DNA of 64,000 nt from Nannocystis pusilla (GTDB taxonomy: Bacteria; Myxococcota_A; Polyangia; Nannocystales; Nannocystaceae): positions 186,001 to 250,000 of the forward strand of contig NZ_JAIRAU010000028.1 in assembly GCF_020073745.1 (NCBI RefSeq), given 5' to 3'. Under the pieces are notes generated by a model. It was not told the origin of the DNA, made no database searches, and saw only the letters and a list, made by a program, of their open reading frames with translations. This document shows, one piece after another, positions 58,703 through 64,000 of this stretch. The position numbers and the translations under genes are program-made. Every line of letters begins with the position of its first letter. Positions within the stretch are counted from its first letter, which is position 1.

Positions 58703-59834
58703 ACCCCCTAGCCCAGCGGACGAACTGCGCCACCAGCTGGGCCAGGTCGTCGACGCTGGTCGGCGCCGGGTCACGCAGCGGCAGCAGCCACAGCGGCAGG
58801 CGCGGGTAGGCGCGGGTCAGCGCCTGCCCGGCCGCGACCGACTGTTCGCCCTGCACGCGCAGCCCGGCGTAGACCTGCAGGACCCGCTGGCACATGTCCT
58901 CGAGGACATCCGGTTCGACCTGCCCGGCCAGCGTCGCGCACACCGCCTCCGCGGGCGGCGGCGGCGGGAACGGCGGCAGCACGCGGTTGAGCACCACGCT
59001 GTCGACCCGCAGCCCGCGCTCGTGGAGCACCCGGAGGAAGTCGAGCGCCTCGCGGACGCTCAGCGGCGACGCCGACGTCGCCAGCACCACCCCCGTCTCG
59101 GGCGACGTGAGCAGCGTCGAGAAGTCGCCGGCGCGCTGCTGGAACGCCGACAGCACCCCGGCGAAGTCGCGCAGGAACGCCCCCAGCTCGGCCAGGAATT
59201 CGCCGCCGCCGATCGCCCCGAGCGCCTTCAGCACCACCCCGTTGCCGACCCCGAGCAGGCGCGCGCCGATCTTCCCGCCGCCGGTGATGATGCGGGTCGC
59301 GGGGTTGGTCACGACCTCGTGGATCCGCTCGGGCGCGCTGAGGAAGTCGATCGCGTTGGCCGTCGGCGGCGTGTCGAGCACGATCAGGTCGTAGCGGCGC
59401 TCCGCGTGCAGGATCTGCAGCTGGGCCATCGCCGCGTACTCGAGCGCCCCGCCGAGGTTCTCGGCGATCGTGCGGTAGATCGGGTTCTGCAAGATCTGCC
59501 TGGCCGCCGCCGGCGACTCGGCGTAGGCGCGGACGATGCGGTCGAACACCACGTCGGGCGCCAGCAGCAGCGCGTGCAGGCTGCCGGTGCCGTCGCCCGG
59601 GAGCGGCACCGGCAGCTCCTCGCCGGCGCGGGCTCGGTCTTGCCCGAGGGCCTGCGCCAGCCGGCGGGACGGGTCGATCGTCACCACCAGCACCTTCTTG
59701 CCCTGCCGCGCCGCCCCGAGCGCGAGCGCCGCCGCACAGGTCGTCTTGCCGACCCCGCCCGGGCCCACGCACAGCAGCACGCGCCGCGACGGCCCCGCGG
59801 ACAGCGGGTCCCCTCCTGGCCTCGGCTCGTTCAT
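58701..59834 (-). CDS. ArsA/Get3-like ATPase (P-loop Lys kept, signature Lys missing)
   Basis: This 377-residue protein belongs to the ArsA/Get3/MinD-type deviant Walker A ATPases. Its P-loop is GPGGVGKTT: the P-loop Lys is present, but the signature Lys at the second position (GKGGVGKTT in ArsA and Get3) is Pro. Switch I is intact (TIDPSRRLAQALG, catalytic-type Asp kept), as is the switch II-like DTPPTANAIDFL. A helical subdomain follows. A second ArsA-like gene with the opposite pattern lies 626 bp upstream on the same strand, separated by a plus-strand biotin-carrier gene. The two probably form a heterodimer. Substrates of the wider family are arsenite or tail-anchored proteins; neither is indicated here. 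A 14-bp array at 58893-58920 lies in the gene. Confidence 0.9.
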   Translation of the reverse strand: MNEPRPGGDPLSAGPSRRVLLCVGPGGVGKTTCAAALALGAARQGKKVLVVTIDPSRRLAQALGQDRARAGEELPVPLPGDGTGSLHALLLAPDVVFDRIVRAYAESPAAARQILQNPIYRTIAENLGGALEYAAMAQLQILHAERRYDLIVLDTPPTANAIDFLSAPERIHEVVTNPATRIITGGGKIGARLLGVGNGVVLKALGAIGGGEFLAELGAFLRDFAGVLSAFQQRAGDFSTLLTSPETGVVLATSASPLSVREALDFLRVLHERGLRVDSVVLNRVLPPFPPPPPAEAVCATLAGQVEPDVLEDMCQRVLQVYAGLRVQGEQSVAAGQALTRAYPRLPLWLLPLRDPAPTSVDDLAQLVAQFVRWARG

Positions 59835-59900
59835 CGCCCGCTCACCGTCCCGATCGGGGTCGTGGACGCGCCAGCGTCGAGTGACGTAGTCTCGCCGACC

Positions 59901-60419
59901 GTGAGCGCCCGAGAATTCGTCGTGCGGGTCGGCGAGCGCGAGCTCGTCGCCCGAGTGACCGCCTCCGATCCGCCCGTCGTCATCGTCGACGGCGTCACCC
60001 ACGAGGTCACCGCCGTCGCCGGCGGCCGCAGCCACGTGCGCGTGCAGGGCGAGGTCGCCCAGCGGATCGTCACCCTCGACGACCGCGACCTGCCGACCGC
60101 CGCCGCGCTCGGTGGCGTCGCCGTCGCGCTCGATGTCCGCACCGCCCAGGCCGCCGCGCGCGACGCGGCGCTCGCGGTCGGTCGCACCGGCGGCGCCGGC
60201 GGCGGGCTCGTCAAGGCGCCCATGCCCGGCCGGGTCGTGCGCGTGCTCGTCAGCGCCGGCCAGAGCGTCGAGCGCGGCGCTCCGCTCGTCATCGTCGAGG
60301 CCATGAAGATGGAGAACGAGCTGCTCGCCGCCGTCGCCGGCACGGTCAAGGCCGTCCACGTCGGCGAGGGCGTCGCCGTCGACGCCGGCCAGGCGCTGGT
60401 CGAGCTCGACCCGTCCTGA
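59901..60419 (+). CDS. Biotin carboxyl carrier-type protein
   Basis: This is a 172-residue protein with a C-terminal biotinyl domain (about 95-172). The biotin site is EAMKMEN, with the usual flanks GLVKAPMPGRVVRVLVSAGQ and GEGVAVDAGQALVELD. The N-terminal half (REFVVRVGERELVARV, PPVVIVDGVTHEVTAV) resembles the extra domain of acyl-CoA carboxylase alpha or BCCP subunits. It is a free carrier, with no carboxylase gene nearby. GTG at 59901 gives a compact divergent arrangement with the ArsA-like gene (66 bp). Confidence 0.9.
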   Translation: MSAREFVVRVGERELVARVTASDPPVVIVDGVTHEVTAVAGGRSHVRVQGEVAQRIVTLDDRDLPTAAALGGVAVALDVRTAQAAARDAALAVGRTGGAGGGLVKAPMPGRVVRVLVSAGQSVERGAPLVIVEAMKMENELLAAVAGTVKAVHVGEGVAVDAGQALVELDPS

Positions 60420-60423
60420 AGGT

Positions 60424-60465
60424 CATGTCCTGAGGGACCTGTCCGATTGACCATCTGATTCACGC
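60424..60465. repeat. 14-bp phased repeat array, 3 units, between convergent genes
   Basis: Units begin at 60424 (catg), 60438 (cctg) and 60452 (catc). The last unit contains the stop codon of the minus-strand ArsA-like gene (60460-60462), and the array starts four bases after the biotin-carrier stop. Confidence 0.85.
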
Positions 60466-61425
60466 CGCCCTCCGCGGCTCGAGCGTCGCCAGCACGTCGT
60501 CGATGTCGGCCAGCCCGGCGAAGCCCTGGAAGCGCCACGGCAGGGTCACGACCGGGGGCACGCGGCGCTCCGCGGCGTGTTCGCCGGCCAGCCAGGCCTC
60601 GACGTGGCCGCGCTGACGGGCCGCCTGCTGCGCCACCACGTTGGTGGCCGCCAGCGTGCGAGCCACCTGGCCGTCGGGGTCGAGCTCCGGGGGGCCGGGC
60701 TGGAACGCCGGCAGCTCGGGCCACGCGCCGTTGACGAAGATCCCGCCGATGTGCACGCGCGACTCGTTGCGCAGCGACGCCGCCATCTCGCCCAGCTCGG
60801 TGAGCGGCCAGCGGTCGGGCAACCCGACCAGCACCGCCTGCGTCACCGCCGGGTCTTCGAGGCTCGCCTGGATCGCCTGCGCCTCGCGCGGCAGCGGGCC
60901 CACGCGGACCGCCTTGAGGATCGCCTGCGGGATCCCCAGCGTGTAGCGGAGGTGGCCGGTCGCGGGCCCGTCGAACACCACCACGTCGAAGCTGCGCGCG
61001 CGCACCGCCTCGTGCCAGATCTTGCCGAGCACCGCGAAGTCGTCGAGGCCGGGCACCGCGCGCACGAGCCTGCGGATCGGGGCGCTGTCGAACACGGCGC
61101 CGGCGATCCGCTCGCTGCGTAGCACCAGCGCCCCGTACTCGCGGACGCACACCGTCGGGACCACGCGTTGGACGTACAGCCCGGGGCCAGCGACCGTCGG
61201 TGTCTCGGACAGCGTGCGCTGACCGAGCATCCACGCCAGGCGGTCGTCGAGGCCGACTGTCGCCACCAGGACCCGGCGGCCGCGCCGGGCCAGGGACAGG
61301 CCGAGGAGCGCCGCGACCGTCGTCCGGCCCACGCCGCCCTTGCCGCTGACGACCAGCAGCTGGCGCTGGGCGAGGGTATCGAGGACGGCTCCGAACCCGG
61401 AGGGGGCGGCGCTGGAGACAGCCAT
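60460..61425 (-). CDS. ArsA/Get3-like pseudo-ATPase (signature Lys kept, P-loop Lys replaced by Arg)
   Basis: This 321-residue protein of the same ArsA/Get3-like family has the opposite defect to its neighbour. Its P-loop is GKGGVGRTT: the signature Lys is present but the P-loop Lys is Arg. Switch I has also lost the Asp (TVGLDDRLAWMLG in place of TxDPxxxL). The switch II-like DGPATGHLRYTLG motif is typical of the family. It is therefore likely unable to hydrolyse ATP alone, yet able to supply the signature Lys across a dimer interface. ATG at 61425 is used; the frame is open further to 61551 with Arg/Gly-rich sequence. The predicted partner is the 377-residue ArsA-like ATPase downstream. Confidence 0.9.
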   Translation of the reverse strand: MAVSSAAPSGFGAVLDTLAQRQLLVVSGKGGVGRTTVAALLGLSLARRGRRVLVATVGLDDRLAWMLGQRTLSETPTVAGPGLYVQRVVPTVCVREYGALVLRSERIAGAVFDSAPIRRLVRAVPGLDDFAVLGKIWHEAVRARSFDVVVFDGPATGHLRYTLGIPQAILKAVRVGPLPREAQAIQASLEDPAVTQAVLVGLPDRWPLTELGEMAASLRNESRVHIGGIFVNGAWPELPAFQPGPPELDPDGQVARTLAATNVVAQQAARQRGHVEAWLAGEHAAERRVPPVVTLPWRFQGFAGLADIDDVLATLEPRRAA

Positions 61426-61583
61426 GGGCGGGGCGAACCTTGGCACAGACCCGGGCCGCTCGCTACCAGAAGGCGCCAAACCCTCACGTGCGCCTGCCCT
61501 CCTCGGCAGGTCTCTTCTCGCGCCCTTGACCTGCCCGCCGCTGGCGACCATTCTCCGCGCAAGATCGGCCGGGAGAGACGGAC

Positions 61584-62375
61584 GTGGCAGTCGAGATCAA
61601 GAGCAAGCGGGACATCGAGAAGATGCGGGCCACGTGCCGGCTGGCGGCCTCGGTGCTCGACCACATCGCCCCGCACGTCGTCCCCGGCGTCACCACCGGC
61701 CGGCTCGACAAGATCTGCCACGAGTACATCGTGAGCCACGGCGCCTACCCGTCGCCGCTCAATTACAAGGGCTTCCCGCGCTCGATCTGCACCTCGATCA
61801 ACGAGGTCATCTGCCACGGGATCCCGGGCGATCAGGTGCTCAACGCCGGCGACATCCTCAACATCGACATCACCACCACCCTCGACGGCTACTTCGGCGA
61901 CTGCTCCGACATGTTCGTCGTCGGCGGCAGCACCACCCCCGAGGCGCAGAAGTTGGTCGACGTCACCCGCGAGTCGCTGTGGCTCGGCATCGCCGAGGTC
62001 GGGCCGACCAAGCGGATCGGCGACATCGGCGCGGCGATCTACGAGTTCGCCCACGGTCGCCACGGCTACGGCGTCGTCGAGGCCTTCTGCGGCCACGGCA
62101 TCGGCCGCGAGTTCCACATGGCGCCGCAGGTGTCGCACGTCGGCAAGCGCGGCAACGGCCTGCGCATGAAGCCGGGCATGACCTTCACCATCGAGCCGAT
62201 GATCAACCTCGGCACGCCCCACTGCGACATCCTGGCCGACGGCTGGACCGCCGTCACCAAGGACGGCAAGTGGAGCGCCCAGGTCGAGCACACCATCCTC
62301 GTCACCGAGCACGGCTTCGAGGTCCTCACCCTGCGCGACGCCTCCTGGCGGCCCAGCTGGGCCGCCGCCAGCTGA
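61584..62375 (+). CDS. map: Methionine aminopeptidase, type I
   Basis: This 263-residue enzyme removes the initiator Met from new proteins. The metal ligands appear in order: Asp and Asp in NIDITTTLDGYFGDCS, His in GHGIGREFH, Glu in TFTIEPMIN and Glu in SAQVEHTILV. The substrate-pocket Cys/Tyr region (NYKGFPRSICTSINEVICHG) is also typical. There is no N-terminal zinc-finger extension and no type II insert. GTG at 61584 has GGGAGAG upstream. A pair of 14-bp units lies upstream at 61493-61520. Confidence 0.96.
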   Translation: MAVEIKSKRDIEKMRATCRLAASVLDHIAPHVVPGVTTGRLDKICHEYIVSHGAYPSPLNYKGFPRSICTSINEVICHGIPGDQVLNAGDILNIDITTTLDGYFGDCSDMFVVGGSTTPEAQKLVDVTRESLWLGIAEVGPTKRIGDIGAAIYEFAHGRHGYGVVEAFCGHGIGREFHMAPQVSHVGKRGNGLRMKPGMTFTIEPMINLGTPHCDILADGWTAVTKDGKWSAQVEHTILVTEHGFEVLTLRDASWRPSWAAAS

Positions 62376-62383
62376 GCCGGCGG

Positions 62384-62467
62384 CCTGGCGTCCCGGGCAT
62401 GCTCCCAGGGACATGCCCGTGAAGACATGTCTGGGAGGGCCTGTCCTCGCAGACACGCTGACAGAAG
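62384..62467. repeat. 14-bp phased repeat array, 6 units, between map and the small peptide gene
   Basis: Units begin at 62384, 62398, 62412, 62426, 62440 and 62454 (cctg, catg, catg, catg, cctg, cacg). It starts 9 bp after the map stop and runs up to the terminator of the small minus-strand gene. Confidence 0.92.
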
Positions 62468-62470
62468 AAT

Positions 62471-62496
62471 CGCGGCGCCCCGAGCGAGGCGCCGCG
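62471..62496 (-). terminator. Terminator-like hairpin after the 16-residue peptide gene
   Basis: A 9-bp GC stem (62471-62479 with 62488-62496) with an 8-nt loop is followed, in the minus-strand direction, by attcttctgt. It lies 8 bp after the stop codon of the peptide gene. Confidence 0.6.
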
Positions 62497-62503
62497 GTGG
62501 TGC

Positions 62504-62554
62504 TCAGGCCATCCCGATGGTGGGGCCGGCCTTGACCTTGCTCTTGACCTTCAT
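62504..62554 (-). CDS. Putative 16-residue peptide MKVKSKVKAGPTIGMA
   Basis: This is a short frame with a strong ribosome site (AAAGGGAGA) placed about 5 bp before the ATG at 62554, a stop at 62504, and a terminator-like hairpin directly after. The peptide begins with the pattern MxVKxxVKAG, which I have seen (from memory, not searched) in other short annotated proteins of proteobacteria and myxobacteria. It is too short for gene finders. It could be a natural peptide precursor, a leader peptide or a chance frame; the gene-like signals on both sides make it worth calling. Confidence 0.5.
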   Translation of the reverse strand: MKVKSKVKAGPTIGMA

Positions 62555-62787
62555 GACGCTCTCCCTTTCTCAGGCCTGGCGGTGGATCGGACCTGCGTGT
62601 GGACTGCTCCGAGACAAACTTTGCGGATCATGGCAGTCGCCGCGGAGGAAGTCGCCCGGCCCGCGAGCACGCGAGGGGCGAGACCGTGCCTCGCTCGGCC
62701 TCGCTCATGACATGTCTGTACAGACATGTCCCGTAGACCATATCCATCCGCCGGCCCGCGGCGCCGACACGGCCCGTCTCCGGCCCC
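62555..62787. other. Non-coding stretch with a 14-bp repeat array
   Basis: It holds the presumed promoter of the small peptide gene and a three-unit array at 62711-62752 (units at 62711, 62725 and 62739: catg, catg, cata). No gene is seen. Confidence 0.6.
62711..62752. repeat. 14-bp phased repeat array, 3 units
   Basis: Units begin at 62711, 62725 and 62739. The first two form the pair CATGTCTGTACAGACATG, a perfect 18-bp dyad. Confidence 0.85.
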
Positions 62788-63423
62788 TCACTCGGCCGCG
62801 CGCGTGCGGCCGCGCGGCTTCGTGCGCTGCCCCGGGGCCAGCGCGCCGTGGAGCAGCAGGTCGATCAGGCGCTGCAGGTACTCGTCGTCGAGCGGCGCGC
62901 GCTCGAGGAACAGCCGGCGGTTGAGCGCCGCGCCGAACACGTCGAACAGCAGCTTCGAGTCGACGCCGGGCGCGATCTCGCCGCGCGCCTCGGCGGCCTC
63001 GAGGATCGCGCGGGGTCCCGTCTCGAGGGTCGTGCGCACCGACCTCACGATCGCCAACATCTCGGGGTCCGCGCCCTCGACCACGAACAGGCGGAACAGC
63101 CCCTGGAACTGGGGCTGGGCCGCGAGCTCGCCGATCCGGCGGGCGATCGCCAGCATGTCGCCGCGCAGCGAGCCGGTGCCGGCGACCGCGAACGTCTCGC
63201 TGGCGATCGACATCAGCGCGTCGCGGACCAGCTCCTGCTTGCTCGGCCAGCGGCGGTACACCGTCGTCTTGTTGACCCCGGCCAGCGCCGCCACGTCCTC
63301 GATGCGCAGCCCGTGATAGCCCGCGCGGGCGGCCTCGCGCAGCGTCGCCGCCAGCACCCCGCGCACCACAGGTTCCCCGCGCACGAGCGCCTGCGTCTTC
63401 GCCTTCCGCTTCGCCTGGACCAC
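62788..63423 (-). CDS. TetR-family transcriptional regulator
   Basis: This 211-residue TetR-type repressor has an N-terminal helix-turn-helix reading IEDVAALAGVNKTTVYRRWPSKQELVRDAL (about residues 35-65), a TetR hallmark. The C-terminal ligand domain is all helical. GTG at 63423 is used because it gives the usual short lead before the first helix; the frame is open to TTG 63465, which would lie inside the first operator-like site. It is divergent from a cytochrome P450 gene, with two matching palindromes in the gap, so it very likely represses the P450 and itself until a ligand appears. Confidence 0.93.
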   Translation of the reverse strand: MVQAKRKAKTQALVRGEPVVRGVLAATLREAARAGYHGLRIEDVAALAGVNKTTVYRRWPSKQELVRDALMSIASETFAVAGTGSLRGDMLAIARRIGELAAQPQFQGLFRLFVVEGADPEMLAIVRSVRTTLETGPRAILEAAEARGEIAPGVDSKLLFDVFGAALNRRLFLERAPLDDEYLQRLIDLLLHGALAPGQRTKPRGRTRAAE

Positions 63424-63457
63424 GGCCGCACTCAGCGTAGCACCGGCGCCGCGGCCA

Positions 63458-63480
63458 TATCGCAACTATAAGTTGCAATG
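63458..63480. promoter_or_regulatory. TetR operator candidate, site 1 (imperfect palindrome)
   Basis: gcaact (63462-63467) and agttgc (63471-63476) flank a 3-bp centre. It shares the TATCGCAACT half-site with the perfect palindrome at 63501. Confidence 0.75.
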
Positions 63481-63500
63481 CGACCGGCGCGTGTCACCCT

Positions 63501-63527
63501 CGTATCGCAACTGAGAGTTGCGATACG
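63501..63527. promoter_or_regulatory. TetR operator candidate, site 2 (perfect 12-bp arms)
   Basis: The 12-bp arms 63501-63512 and 63516-63527 are exact reverse complements around a gag centre. The site ends 4 bp before the P450 start codon, so a bound repressor would block transcription or translation initiation. Confidence 0.85.
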
Positions 63528-63531
63528 CGCC

Positions 63532-64000
63532 ATGACCGACACGACCACCCTCTTCAGCCCCGCGATGTTCGCCGACCCGTACCCGATCTACGCCCGCCTG
63601 CGCGAGCAGACGCCCGTGCTGCACGTCCCGCAGATCGGCGTGTGGCTGGTGACGCGCTACGACGACGTCCAGCACATCCTCAAGTCGCCCGAGCTGTTCT
63701 CCTCGGAGCGGACCGCCGCGATCGACAGGCTGCGAGATCCGCGGCTCTCCGAGGGCATGGAGCTGCTCGCCTCGCGCTCGCTCGTCAGCATCGACCCGCC
63801 GGACCACACGCGGCTGCGGCGGCTCGTCAACGTCGCCTTCACCCCGCGGGCGATCGCCCGGCTCGAGCGGCGGGTCCGCGACCTCGCGCGCGAGCTCGTC
63901 GACGACATCGTGCGCAAGGACAGCTTCGACCTCATGGAGGACCTCGCCGTCCCGCTGCCGGTGATCGTGATCTCCGAGCTGCTCGGCGTCGACCCGGCGC
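63532..64000 (+). CDS. Cytochrome P450 (3' end outside window)
   Basis: The first 156 residues of a bacterial class P450 are visible: FSPAMFADPYPIYARLREQTPV at the N-terminus, VWLVTRYDDVQHIL, and the C-helix motif SIDPPDHTRLRRLVNVAFTPRAI, whose His and Arg contact the heme propionates. The heme-binding Cys loop lies beyond the window. There is no membrane anchor, as expected for a soluble bacterial P450 served by ferredoxin. The gene is controlled by the divergent TetR gene through the palindrome at 63501-63527. The substrate is unknown. Confidence 0.93.
   Translation, partial: MTDTTTLFSPAMFADPYPIYARLREQTPVLHVPQIGVWLVTRYDDVQHILKSPELFSSERTAAIDRLRDPRLSEGMELLASRSLVSIDPPDHTRLRRLVNVAFTPRAIARLERRVRDLARELVDDIVRKDSFDLMEDLAVPLPVIVISELLGVDPA

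Overview
The window is 64 kb of very GC-rich bacterial DNA, best explained as a chromosomal segment from a myxobacterium of the Nannocystineae type (Myxococcota). The clues are a Ser/Thr kinase with a long helical C-terminal region, several lipoproteins with Thr/Ser/Gly-rich linkers and Cys-rich CGDG...C repeats, a MYXO-CTERM tail on a secreted peptidase, a 2,590-residue TPR protein, and mostly housekeeping neighbours. The taxon is an inference from gene content. No rRNA, tRNA, transposase, phage gene or CRISPR array was seen.

Layout. 1-5.7 kb: Ser/Thr kinase (cut by the left edge), a divergent peroxiredoxin-like gene that reads through an in-frame TGA as selenocysteine, a PAS histidine kinase and a secreted beta-propeller. 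6.4-9.6 kb: membrane-anchored protein, MoaD-like sulfur carrier, tungsten aldehyde:ferredoxin oxidoreductase (AOR) family enzyme and ApaG. 10-12 kb: two overlapping DUF1554-type lipoproteins. 12.6-28.4 kb (all minus strand): alpha/beta hydrolase, giant TPR protein, NACHT-like protein with a broken P-loop, vWA-like lipoprotein, S46 dipeptidyl-peptidase and Mpo1-like membrane protein. 29-31.7 kb: AMMECR1 protein, adk and pssA. 32-35.2 kb: Cys-rich lipoprotein and a pair of coiled-coil/hypothetical genes. 35.5-42.7 kb: sucA-sucB-lpd and a beta-propeller-like hypothetical. 42.9-45.1 kb: LeuA-family enzyme and a TPR protein. 45.2-49.5 kb: FMN-binding-like protein, exported protein and korA-korB. 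49.6-54.7 kb: lipoprotein, small protein, TPR/TM protein with a probable frameshift, ychF, exported barrel-like protein and MauE/DoxX. 54.8-58.4 kb: acyl-CoA dehydrogenase, small membrane proteins, SspB-like adaptor and TcdA. 58.7-62.4 kb: two ArsA/Get3-like ATPases flanking a biotin-carrier protein, then map. 62.5-64 kb: 16-residue peptide gene, TetR regulator with two operators, and a cytochrome P450 cut by the right edge.

The most unusual feature is a dispersed repeat that recurs more than 30 times. It consists of short tandem arrays with a strict 14-bp period, consensus CATGYYYNNNNRRR, so that neighbouring units build a GGACATGTCC-like dyad every 14 bp. The arrays sit between genes, across start and stop codons, and inside coding sequences. 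In sucA the array appears to replace codons without changing protein length, which suggests that the pattern is imposed on existing DNA rather than inserted. I do not recognise this as a named element.

Metabolically, the window carries both a 2-oxoglutarate dehydrogenase operon and a 2-oxoacid:ferredoxin oxidoreductase, so the cell probably has both an NAD-linked and a ferredoxin-linked oxidation of 2-oxoacids. The AOR enzyme is another probable ferredoxin user. The selenoprotein implies selenocysteine machinery elsewhere in the genome.
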